Made by a program: the position numbers and the translations under genes | Shown: positions 7,639 to 13,759 of the stretch, piece by piece | Layout: the number at the start of each line of letters is the position of its first letter | Position numbering within the stretch: the stretch's first letter is position 1 | Assembly: GCF_938045535.1 (NCBI RefSeq) | Contig: NZ_CALIMQ010000239.1 | Location: 1-14,084, forward strand | Reading direction: 5' to 3' | Source of the DNA: an uncultured Campylobacter sp. | GTDB lineage: Bacteria > Campylobacterota > Campylobacteria > Campylobacterales > Campylobacteraceae | Length of the DNA stretch: 14,084 nt | Notes under the pieces: model-generated | The model's input: only the letters and a program-made list of their open reading frames with translations | The model's database searches: none | Told to the model about the DNA's origin: nothing

Positions 7639-7671
7639 ATTCGTTTAAATAAAAATAAAGTCAAAATTCCA

Positions 7672-7677
7672 TATAAT
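7672..7677 (+). promoter_or_regulatory. -10 box of nusA
   Basis: A perfect TATAAT in CCATATAATACC, 62 bases before the nusA start. The nusA ribosome binding site is AAGGA at 7729-7733, 6 bases before the ATG. The promoter is back to back with the one for the miaB operon, about 34 bases apart. Confidence 0.55.
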
Positions 7678-7739
7678 ACCGCACTTCAAAATTTAAAATC
7701 CAAATTTAGTAGCACAAAATCAAATCTTAAGGAAAATTT

Positions 7740-8867
7740 ATGGAAAAAATCACCGACATCATCGAGTCGATTGCAAATGAAAAGGGGCTTGAGCCCGCAG
7801 ACGTCAAAGAGCGCGTCAAAACGGCGTTCATCCAGACCGCAAAAAGACTTTTCGGCGAGGAGTATCTCTACGACAGCGAAGTCGATCCGCAGACCAAACG
7901 CGTTAAGCTTTACCAAAAGGTCCACGTCGTCGCGGATGATGACGAGCGGCTCGGCGATCACAACTTCATCGCGCTTAGCGAGGCCAAAAAAATAGGCGAA
8001 AACGCAGAGATCGGCGATGAGCTAAGCTACGAAATAAATATCGAAAACCTCGGCCGCACGGCTTCCGGCGTGCTGGCTAGAGAGCTAAATTTCCATATCC
8101 AAAGGCTGCTCGAAGAGAAAATTTTTGAAAACTATAAAAGCAAGGTGGGCACTCTCACCCACGGCACGGTCACTAAGATCGATCACGACGGCACGACCTA
8201 CGTAGAGATCGAGGATACGAAGGCTTTCATGCCGCAAAAAAACCGCATCAAGGGTGAAAATTTCAAAGTGGGCGACGTGCTGCAAGCCGTCATCAAAAAC
8301 GTAGCCATCGACAAATCCCACGGTATCAGACTGGAGCTTTCGCGCACCAGCCCGAAATTCCTAGAAGCCCTGCTCGCCGCCGAAGTCCCTGAGATCAAAG
8401 ACGGCAGCGTCATCATCCAAGCCTGCGCTAGGATTCCGGGTAGGCGCGCTAAGATCGCACTTAGCGCCGTCTCGCCAAACGTCGATCCGGTAGGCGCTAC
8501 CGTCGGCAAAGGAGGCGCTCGCATCGACGCGGTGAGCAGATTTTTAAGCAAAAATTTGCAAGACGGAAGCGGCGGCGAGAGCATCGACGCGTTTGAATAC
8601 TCCGCAAGCCCCGAAATTTTGATCACTCGCGCGATGGCGCCCGCGATCGTAAACTCGGTCAAAATAACTCAGGACGGCAAGGCGATCGTCTACGTAAATC
8701 CTGATCAAAAAAGCAAAGCGATCGGCAAAAATGGTCTAAATATCCGCCTCGCCTCGATGCTGTGCGGCTGCGAGATCGAGCTTATCGAAACCGGCTTGGC
8801 GAGCGAGAAAAAGGTCTCCAAGGAAGAAGGTCTTAAAAATCTCGAAGCGCTTTTCGGCGAGCTATAA
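7740..8867 (+). CDS. nusA: Transcription termination/antitermination factor NusA
   Basis: RNA polymerase-binding factor that promotes pausing and termination and takes part in rRNA antitermination. Domains in order: N-terminal polymerase-binding domain (1-130, MEKITDIIESIANEKGL), S1 domain (about 134-202, GTLTHGTVTKIDHDG), KH1 (about 205-295, with DPVGATVGKGGARI at 249-262) and KH2 (about 300-350, with IGKNGLNIRLAS at 328-339). The 375 residues end soon after KH2, so the C-terminal acidic repeats of E. coli NusA are absent, as is usual in this class. KH1 carries about 10 extra residues (SKNLQDGSGGES) after the GxRI helix. Many bacteria keep nusA with rimP and infB; here the next gene on the right is unrelated and on the other strand, so nusA is effectively alone and ends in its own terminator. 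Confidence 0.96.
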   Translation: MEKITDIIESIANEKGLEPADVKERVKTAFIQTAKRLFGEEYLYDSEVDPQTKRVKLYQKVHVVADDDERLGDHNFIALSEAKKIGENAEIGDELSYEINIENLGRTASGVLARELNFHIQRLLEEKIFENYKSKVGTLTHGTVTKIDHDGTTYVEIEDTKAFMPQKNRIKGENFKVGDVLQAVIKNVAIDKSHGIRLELSRTSPKFLEALLAAEVPEIKDGSVIIQACARIPGRRAKIALSAVSPNVDPVGATVGKGGARIDAVSRFLSKNLQDGSGGESIDAFEYSASPEILITRAMAPAIVNSVKITQDGKAIVYVNPDQKSKAIGKNGLNIRLASMLCGCEIELIETGLASEKKVSKEEGLKNLEALFGEL

Positions 8868-8890
8868 AGACTCGGCGCGCTTCGCTTTTT
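8843..8890 (+). terminator. Rho-independent terminator of nusA, left arm inside the coding sequence
   Basis: CGAAGCGC (8843-8850) pairs perfectly with GCGCTTCG (8877-8884), followed by C and five T residues (8886-8890). A second, inner CGAG/CTCG pair (8858-8861 with 8871-8874) closes the loop around the TAA stop at 8865-8867. The last codons of nusA therefore double as the terminator arm. Confidence 0.7.
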
Positions 8891-9258
8891 GAAATTTTGT
8901 AAATTACACTTTTTATAAAATTCTATACTTTTAGAATTTTACGAATTGTAAATTTCGTGTTTTGAAAATTCTGCAGCAAGGCGGAATTTTGTTTTGCACG
9001 TAGAATGTGTAGAATCTGAAGCGAGCGGTAATTTTGCGAATTCGGTGGCTAGCGAAATTTGTAAATTTAATACCCTGCGAAATTCTAATATAAAATTTTA
9101 CGCCGTTCGGAATTTTAAAATTTAGCGTCAAAACAAATTTTGACCGAAATTTTACGGCGCAGAATTCTAAGCTTAAATTCTATTCATGCGCGGATTTGAA
9201 TTGATGCGATATTTAAATTTACACAGCGCGCAAAATTCCGCCCCAAGATAAGCTGCGC
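8891..9258. other. Gene-free AT-rich gap between nusA and the YiiX-like gene
   Basis: About 370 bases dense in GAATTTT, AAATTT and their complements, with frequent stops in all frames. An 11-bp inverted pair, GGCGGAATTTT (8980-8990) and AAAATTCCGCC (9232-9242), lies 240 bases apart but is probably chance, given how common these words are. A minus-strand open stretch of 66 codons at 9131-8931 has a Phe/Lys/Ile-rich composition expected of AT-rich non-coding DNA and no ribosome binding site. I see no RNA gene or promoter that I would defend. Confidence 0.6.
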
Positions 9259-9869
9259 CTACCGCTCATATAAAATTTCGACGCCGCCGTAGTGCCAAAA
9301 TGCCTTCGGCGCGAGGTATTCGCCGCCCAGGACGGCTAAGCTTAGCTTGAAATACTGCGGCGAAAATTCCGTTATTTTTGAAATTTCCTGCTCAAGTAAC
9401 GTCGTGCAGTAGAGGTTCGCTTCGCCGCGAGGCCTTAGCGCAAAGCCCTCGCCGACGCGCCTAAGTAGAGAGGCAGCGAGGCGCGCCTTTTGCTCCTCGC
9501 TTAAAAATTTCATCCGCACCGCGCCGAAGTCTCGCGCATGCGCCAAAAACTCCCGCATCGAAACGGTCGCGACGCCGTCTCGCTCGCCCTCGCCCGTTAC
9601 GGCGTGCACTATCAAAAGCGGGCGCTCGCGCACGATTATGCCTACGTGCGAGTATTTAAAATTCGTTGTGATTGCGATTATGCGGCTGTCGGTGACGTCG
9701 CCCATGCGAAAGACGAGATCGCCCGTGCGTAGATTTGATAAATTTCATCCGGCACCCACAGCGGCTCTTTTGCCGTAGGCGCGCGCGTGAGCGTCCAAAG
9801 CTCGCCGAACTCGCCTAGAGCGAAGATCAGGCAGACGAGAAGCTTTTTGGCTAAAGCGCAACCTTCCAT
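9259..9869 (-). pseudogene. YiiX/YebB-like papain-fold (NlpC/P60 superfamily) hydrolase, frameshifted
   Basis: Two adjoining reading frames make up one protein. The first (9869 to about 9737) begins MEGCALAKKLLVCLIFAL, a signal-peptide-like start, and runs to VPDEIYQ. The second, one frame away, is open from the TGA at about 9747 and reads NLRTGDLVFRMGDV, then YSHVGIIV, and ends near GVEILYER (stop at 9259). LxTGDLVF, the catalytic-type His in YSHVGI and the Cys in LYCTTLL are hallmarks of YiiX-type exported hydrolases. Restoring one A in the AAA at 9736-9734 would join VPDEIYQ to NLRTGDLVF in one frame of about 204 codons. If the sequence is right, the intact catalytic part could only start at the internal ATG (9705), without the signal peptide and the TGDLVF strand. 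A sequencing error is equally possible. The first ATG overlaps the end of the upstream lipoprotein gene by 19 bases. Confidence 0.75.
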
Positions 9870-10234
9870 TTGCCGTCTTTTTTGACGAGTTTAACGCTCT
9901 CGGTGCGCTTTGTGCCGTTTTTAAAAGACACGACGACTTTCACTAGCGCCGATTTCTCGTCGCTATTTTGCAGCTCGCCCGAGACGCTCTTTAGCCCGTC
10001 ACGCTTGGAGGCCTCCTCCTTGCCGGCACCTGCCATTTGCATCAGTTTGCCGTTTATCATCTCCGTCGCCCCCTCGCGCGATCTTTCTTTATCAGGTATA
10101 TAAACGACATCTACCAAAGTCTTGGAATCTCCCTCATATAGGGCTCTTACAAAGTCTTCGGCTACGCCTTTCGGGTCGCTGCCGCAGCCCGCTAAAACGA
10201 ATATAGCAATGAGTGCGAGTAGGAATTTTTTCAT
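9851..10234 (-). CDS. DUF4878-type lipoprotein
   Basis: A 127-residue lipoprotein with the N-terminal sequence MKKFLLALIAIFVLAGCGSD, giving a clear lipobox LAGC with the lipidated cysteine at residue 17. The mature part starts with PKGVAEDFVRALYEGDSKTLVDVV, the helix-loop pattern of DUF4878 proteins (an NTF2-like fold), and ends with alternating strands (SALVKVVVSFKNGTKRTESVKLVKKDGKWKV, split here only by turns). Its function is unknown; relatives sit in the periplasm, anchored to a membrane. The reading frame is open 51 codons further upstream, but GAGGAG at 10245-10240 on the minus strand and the signal peptide fix the start at 10234. The TAG stop lies inside the first codons of the YiiX-like gene, so the two probably form an operon. 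Confidence 0.85.
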   Translation of the reverse strand: MKKFLLALIAIFVLAGCGSDPKGVAEDFVRALYEGDSKTLVDVVYIPDKERSREGATEMINGKLMQMAGAGKEEASKRDGLKSVSGELQNSDEKSALVKVVVSFKNGTKRTESVKLVKKDGKWKVAL

Positions 10235-10261
10235 AAGCTCTCCTCGTAGAAATTTTGAAAT

Positions 10262-10267
10262 TTTATA
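10262..10267 (-). promoter_or_regulatory. Candidate -10 box for the lipoprotein gene
   Basis: The minus strand reads CGTATATAAAATTTC; TATAAA (or the overlapping TATATA) lies 27-32 bases before the start codon. The surroundings are AT-rich, so specificity is low. Confidence 0.35.
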
Positions 10268-10668
10268 TACGAGCGGTGAATATTTTTTAAATTTTAACCT
10301 TTCTGCTCGGGGGAATTTATATCGCGTTTGGATTTGCGAAAGGGGTATTCGGTCGTGCTTTTGCTGAATTAAAATAGAATTTTGCATTCGAAGGGAAGCT
10401 CGTCTTGCCTTGGTAAAATTTTATCTTGCCAAAGCAAAATTTTATAACAGTTTCTGCGAACCGTGTCTTGCGACACACCACTCAAACGGTGCCCAAACTC
10501 ATTCGGTAGCGCGCGAGGCGAGCTTTGCTTGTCGAAACTGAAATTTAGCCGTATTTTGCGGCTAAAATTTTAAAATTTCAATGCCGCCTTCGTAGGATTG
10601 CTCGCTTGCGATTTAGCTTTTTGCTGCGACGCTCGCGAAATTATAAGGAAATTTTACCTAAATAGGGC
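10268..10668. other. Gene-free divergent gap with several inverted repeats
   Basis: About 400 bases between the divergent lipoprotein and EamA genes with no supportable reading frame. It contains a 5-bp hairpin with a 4-base loop, GTGTC/GACAC (10463-10476), an alternative ACCGT/ACGGT pairing around it (10460-10464 with 10486-10490), and a stronger hairpin at 10544-10566 listed separately. The part from 10450 to 10640 is clearly more GC-rich than the rest and holds repeated GCGAG and CTCGC words. It could be a decayed gene or an RNA, but I cannot name either. Confidence 0.5.
10541..10570. repeat. Hairpin TTTAGCCG/CGGCTAAA
   Basis: TTTAGCCG (10544-10551) pairs perfectly with CGGCTAAA (10559-10566) across a 7-base loop, and AAA/TTT outside extends the stem with one bulged A. 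It resembles a small bidirectional terminator, but it lies between two divergent genes where neither needs one, so it may end an unrecognised transcript. Confidence 0.55.
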
Positions 10669-10674
10669 TATAAT
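10669..10674 (+). promoter_or_regulatory. -10 box of the EamA-family gene
   Basis: A perfect TATAAT in GGCTATAATCC, 28 bases before the start codon, with the ribosome binding site AAAGGA at 10692-10697 correctly placed. Confidence 0.6.
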
Positions 10675-10702
10675 CCAATAATTCATTTCATAAAGGAATA
10701 TC

Positions 10703-11125
10703 ATGGAGACATGGGCGGTTTGGGCACTTGCATCAGCACTCTTTGCGGCGCTGACCGCGATATTTGCAAAAATTGGGCTTGAAGGGATCAACTCTCATTT
10801 CGCAACTTTTATCCGCACGATCATCATCGCCTTTTGCCTCGCTGCATTCCTACGCTACGCTAAAGCCTGGCAGCCGTTATCTAGTCTGAGCCCTCGCAAC
10901 TGGATATTTTTGATACTAAGTGGGCTGGCGACGGGTGCATCATGGCTAGCATATTTCAAAGCTCTGCAAATCGGCAAAGCCTATCAAGTAGCACCGATCG
11001 ATAAACTAAGCGTGGTACTCGTTGTAATCATCGCTGTGATCTTTTTGGGCGAGCGCCCGAGTCTTCGCGAATGGCTCGCGCTAGCACTCATCGGCGCAGG
11101 CGTGATAATACTAGCATTTAAATAG
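10703..11125 (+). CDS. EamA/DMT-superfamily transporter, single-domain (5 TM) form
   Basis: A 140-residue integral inner-membrane protein with five predicted membrane helices at about residues 3-22, 33-51, 67-87, 96-115 and 122-139. Typical EamA features are the conserved KIGLEGINSHFATFIRT segment after helix 1, APIDKLSVVLVV, and the C-terminal FLGERPSLREWLALALIGAGVI. Full EamA permeases have two such repeats (10 helices). Single-repeat proteins of about 140 residues are a known subgroup that would act as dimers, so this is not necessarily a truncation; the following 530 bases contain no second repeat. The substrate is unknown (metabolite or drug efflux). The ATG at 10703 is supported by AAAGGA and a TATAAT upstream. 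It stands alone, divergent from the lipoprotein gene. Confidence 0.88.
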   Translation: METWAVWALASALFAALTAIFAKIGLEGINSHFATFIRTIIIAFCLAAFLRYAKAWQPLSSLSPRNWIFLILSGLATGASWLAYFKALQIGKAYQVAPIDKLSVVLVVIIAVIFLGERPSLREWLALALIGAGVIILAFK

Positions 11126-11647
11126 GGTAAAATTTGCTTTAAACCTATCTCTTGTGGTCTTTTTAGCCGCTACTCTCGCGTTACGCCATACGCTTTGTCG
11201 TAAGATAAACCCACTGCCGCTTCTGCAAAATTGCCGCCCTAAACCGCTATGATTTCTTATGGCTTGACATTCAGCCTACACGATTTCTAGGCATTAGCTG
11301 AAACGCGCCGGTAATAGATTTGCCAATACCTTGCTGTAGTTAGGTGGTCTTTAGGGTAATTTTAGTTCTGCTTAAAAGTAGTGAGATTGAAATTTATGAG
11401 AAATCAGGAATTTACACCTTAAAATTCCAAAAAATATCGGCTCACCGTACCATAAAATAAAATCGCATCCACAAGTTTAAATCGAACTGTAAACTTCTAA
11501 ATCTACAGTATAGTCGAGTAAGCTAATTACGCAAGATTCGAATTAAAATCTTGCACACTTTCTTAGCTCCGCCTAAATCTATGCATTTGCTACCTAACCC
11601 TTGCAATCGCCGCAAGCGCTAGACTTGTAGAATAATAAGCTAAGGTC
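11126..11647. other. Gene-free gap between the EamA and ComEA-like genes
   Basis: About 520 bases without a convincing gene. A perfect 8-bp hairpin, GCAAGATT/AATCTTGC with an 8-base loop, lies at 11531-11554. Near the EamA stop, ATAGG and CCTAT could pair across 17 bases, with TTTTT further on (about 11160), a poor terminator at best. On the minus strand 11239-11174 is a 22-codon stop-to-stop stretch (GGNFAEAAVGLSYDKAYGVT) with protein-like composition but no start, which may be a remnant of a lost gene. Confidence 0.5.
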
Positions 11648-11665
11648 GGGAGAAATTACTCTCCC
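11648..11665 (-). terminator. Hairpin over the stop codon of the ComEA-like gene
   Basis: GGGAGA (11648-11653) and TCTCCC (11660-11665) form a perfect 6-bp stem with a 6-base loop containing the TAA stop (11658-11656 on the minus strand). No T tract follows on the minus strand, so it may stabilise the message end rather than terminate. Confidence 0.35.
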
Positions 11666-12156
11666 TTACCCTTCTTGCCCCTCTTACCTTTAGCCTTAGA
11701 TGATCCCTCTTCTTTAGCTTCGTCTTTCAACTTAGCCGTAGAGCCTTTTACTTTACCGTCATCGTTCATAGCCTTATCCATGCTATCATCCATTTTCTCT
11801 TGCATCTTTTTTGATTTAGCGTTTGCTTTAGCTTTAGCAGATTTGACGGTATCTTTAGCTTTTTTATTTGCTTTAGCTTTTGCGGATTTTAGATCACTTA
11901 TATCAGTAGTGCCGCTTACGGCAAGATCATCTTTAATAAGCTCAAATCTCTTATCGCCTATGCCTTTAATGTTTTTGATATCCTCGATATCTTTAAATTT
12001 ATTATCCTTGCGATAATCTATGATAGCCTGAGCTTTTGCCTCTCCGATACCCGGAAGCGCCATAAGCTCCTCTTTACTTGCGGTGTTTAAATTTACTGCT
12101 GCTAGCATAAATGCAGGAAGCGATAGAAATAGTGCGGATTTAAATAGGTTTTTCAT
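11656..12156 (-). CDS. ComEA-family secreted helix-hairpin-helix DNA-binding protein with a Lys/Ala-rich tail
   Basis: A 166-residue protein. Residues 1-20 (MKNLFKSALFLSLPAFMLAA) form a signal peptide. Residues 21-79 form the ComEA helix-hairpin-helix pair: VNLNTASKEELMALPGIGEAKAQ, split around PGIGEAKA (35-42), and IKGIGDKRFELI (63-74). ComEA proteins bind double-stranded DNA in the periplasm during natural transformation; C. jejuni Cj0011c is, from memory, a protein of about 79 residues with this domain alone and a transformation role. Here about 75 more residues follow, rich in Lys, Ala, Ser and Asp, with a near-repeat KSAKAKAN (90-97 and 105-112) and a strongly basic end (KGKRGKKGKGE). 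Such a histone-H1-like tail would add non-specific DNA affinity, an inference. The start is backed by AAAAGGA at 12169-12163. The gene is alone, downstream in orientation from the rRNA operon. Confidence 0.85.
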   Translation of the reverse strand: MKNLFKSALFLSLPAFMLAAVNLNTASKEELMALPGIGEAKAQAIIDYRKDNKFKDIEDIKNIKGIGDKRFELIKDDLAVSGTTDISDLKSAKAKANKKAKDTVKSAKAKANAKSKKMQEKMDDSMDKAMNDDGKVKGSTAKLKDEAKEEGSSKAKGKRGKKGKGE

Positions 12157-12541
12157 TAAAAGTCCTTTTAGGTTAAGATATCTGTATTGCCAAATAAAAC
12201 GTCTCTATTAGCATTGAGCGCTTTTATATACCTATCCCGCGCCAGCGCTAGAAAAGGAATGCGCCCATACGCCATTACGCTACCTTGCAATACGGTAAGG
12301 ATTATATTTGTAGCGGGCTTAAAGGGAGATAAAATTTAAGTGGATATATTGAAATTTTATCTGCTTTGATCGTTTTATTAAATAAATACGTTAAATTTTA
12401 GCTTGATCTTAAAAAGCAGATAGGCACGATAAAGCTAGATAGATTAAATTTAATACCGCAAGCATTGAAACTGGATCTGGATTTAAATCATATAAAAGGC
12501 TAAGCGGCGGTACTTATGAAATTTAGTCCTACCTTGCTGCG

Positions 12542-12706
12542 CACGGAGGCTTTTTACGTGCGAGACTATATACAACAATACGGCGACGGGATGCTGGTGT
12601 TATAAAAGGCACGGATGCTTTACATGCAAGACCGGGCGGACGGTATTAATAAAATTTAGCTGCATTCATAAGCTTCTTTTGTGTGGCATGCTTTTTACGG
12701 GCTTGA
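12542..12706. repeat. Three degenerate copies of a ~25-bp unit
   Basis: Copies start near 12542 (CACGGAGGCTTTTTACGTGC), 12610 (CACGGATGCTTTACATGC) and 12683 (GTGGCATGCTTTTTACGGGC). The GCTT cores are at 12549, 12617 and 12690, so spacing is 68 and 73 bases. In one reading each gives a related short peptide (EAFYVRD, DALHARP, HAFYGLD), which hints at decayed protein-coding repeats, but none lies in a substantial open frame. Confidence 0.45.
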
Positions 12707-12886
12707 TTTTTAATAGGGTTTTATCTGCTTATAGAACGTTTCATTATATTAAGCAACAGCACTTGCCAAGCTTTTTTGGCATATAGTTTAAATCATTCGA
12801 AAGCCTTATAAGTGCCGGCGGCTTTATAATTTAGATATAAAAACGTGGCAATGTATTAAAAAAACGAACGAATGTATAAATCATAA

Positions 12887-13000
12887 ATGAGGCTCGTAGA
12901 GGTTAGAAATAAAGATCGCGCCATAGAAGTTAAAAAGCAAACGCAACAGGATAGCATGGAAAAACGATACGAACAAGCAAGTATTATAGAAAAATTTTAA
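12887..13000 (+). CDS. Possible 37-residue small protein, unassigned
   Basis: An open frame from ATG at 12887 to TAA at 13000 encodes a charged helical peptide (starting MRLVEVRNKDRAIEVKKQTQ and ending IIEKF). Its composition, rich in Lys, Glu, Gln and Arg, looks more like a protein than the surrounding AT-rich DNA does. A stop codon directly precedes the ATG and there is no ribosome binding site, so it may equally be the remnant of a longer gene or chance. Confidence 0.2.
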   Translation: MRLVEVRNKDRAIEVKKQTQQDSMEKRYEQASIIEKF

Positions 13001-13233
13001 TCCATATCATTTTTCACTCAATATAAGTCAAATTTAATGCAGAGTTTTGAGATTTTGTATTGATGGAGGGCTAGATTTAAAATTTGTATTTACAGAAGGT
13101 TCTAAAATCCTAAAGATATTATAGAATTTTAAATTTATCAAGCAATATTTATTGGCTAAAAAAGCGATAAGCTAAAGACACCGGAATAGAATTTAAATTG
13201 AAAATTGTATGGAAAGTTATGTAATTTTAACAA

Positions 13234-13351
13234 AGCCTGCAGCGACCTACTTTCCCCGTCCGAGTAACGGATAGTATCATCGGCCAGGACGAGCTTAGCT
13301 TCTTGGTTCGAGATGGAGCAAGGCGTTTCCTCGTCTGTATAGCCACAGGCA
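13234..13351 (-). rRNA. rrf: 5S ribosomal RNA
   Basis: On the minus strand the sequence starts TGCCTGTGGCTATACAGACG and contains the 5S hallmarks CGCCTTGCTCCATCTCGAAC, AGAAGCTAAGC and GCCGATGATACT, ending GTCGCTGCAGGC. The ends TGCCTG and CAGGC pair to form helix I, which sets the boundaries to within a base or two and gives about 118 bases. It follows 23S in the same transcript. Confidence 0.93.
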
Positions 13352-13536
13352 GTGTTAAATAAGGGATTGCTTTTATTGTTTGAAGTAAGATCGCGAATAC
13401 GTTACGAGCTTTAGCCCCGTAGCATATGAGCTTTACTCGTTCCTGCCTGTTCGCCTTATATCAAAAATACTTCGTAATCTAATTTGGATTAATCGTAGAT
13501 TACGGATATCTTTTATAATCTCTTATTTAACACTGC
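13349..13536 (-). repeat. Nested inverted repeats at the 5S side of the 23S-5S spacer
   Basis: GCAGTGTTAAATAAG (13349-13363), which includes the first bases of 5S, pairs perfectly with CTTATTTAACACTGC (13522-13536); after one mismatch, four more pairs extend it to 13368 and 13517. Inside lies a second perfect 9-bp stem, CGTAATCTA (13473-13481) with TAGATTACG (13496-13504). In the rRNA precursor the outer stem would bring the 5S 5' end into a duplex, suitable for an RNase III-type cut. That role is inferred. Confidence 0.6.
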
Positions 13537-13618
13537 GTTCATCGTTAAAGTCAGATCTTGTTTTATAAAAACAAAGGTTGATAAGGTATAGTAAAAATTT
13601 ACTATTTCGAATTGAGAA

Positions 13619-13723
13619 CTAATTTTTTGCTAGGCGAGGCAAACGAGCAAAGACGAGGGAGCATACGTATGGTATGTGACCGAAGTCTGCAGCGAAGTTT
13701 AACGAAGCATAGTGAAAAATTAG
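13619..13723. repeat. 105-bp imperfect palindrome in the 23S-5S spacer
   Basis: Ends CTAATTTTT and AAAAATTAG are exact inverted repeats. Between them the left arm (13631-13666) and the complement of the right arm (13711-13671) share CTA, GC, AAAC, AGAC, GG and CATAC in order, meeting at a CATACGTATG centre. CGAG occurs at 13635, 13644 and 13654, and CGAAG at 13681, 13693 and 13703, about one helical turn apart. A perfect ATAGTAAA/TTTACTAT palindrome lies just outside (13588-13605). Confidence 0.6.
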
Positions 13724-13759
13724 GAATTAATTTTATCCTTAACAAGGAAGTAATGCTTA

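Larger units (their letters stand above)
12157..13233. other. Gene-poor 1.1-kb region between the ComEA-like gene and 5S rRNA
   Basis: No convincing gene is seen here. The minus-strand TATATAA at about 12224-12230 could be the ComEA-like promoter. A perfect 11-bp hairpin, AGATAAAATTT/AAATTTTATCT with a 14-base loop, lies at 12327-12362, and another, TGCCAA/TTGGCA, at 12764-12781. Three degenerate copies of a GCTTTTTACG-centred unit lie at 12542-12706 (separate entry). A 37-codon open frame at 12887-13000 is also listed. I could not find a clear terminator for the rRNA operon; the only candidate is a 3-bp AGC/GCT stem followed by a T run on the minus strand near 13170-13157. Confidence 0.5.

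Noticed and set aside
8931..9131. A 66-codon minus-strand frame in the nusA-YiiX gap
   Set aside because: Phe/Lys/Ile/Arg-rich as expected from AT-rich DNA, no ribosome binding site, no family resemblance.
8891..9258. Dense AAATTT/AAAATTTT/GAATTTT words, considered as a repeat array or protein-binding region
   Set aside because: The same words are frequent throughout the window, including inside genes, so they look like a genome-wide compositional habit.
11126..11647. Second EamA repeat or truncated transporter downstream of the EamA gene
   Set aside because: No hydrophobic frame is present in this gap, and 140-residue single-repeat EamA proteins exist, so truncation is not needed.
12172..12339. 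Plus-strand open stretch of about 55 codons upstream of the ComEA-like gene
   Set aside because: The only ATG (12259) leaves 26 codons, with AAGGA directly abutting it; the sequence crosses the probable ComEA-like promoter region and has no recognisable pattern.
13369..13516. Part of the 23S-5S spacer considered as a tRNA gene
   Set aside because: No T-loop GGTTCRA-type sequence or four-arm fold could be laid out; the stems found are simple hairpins.
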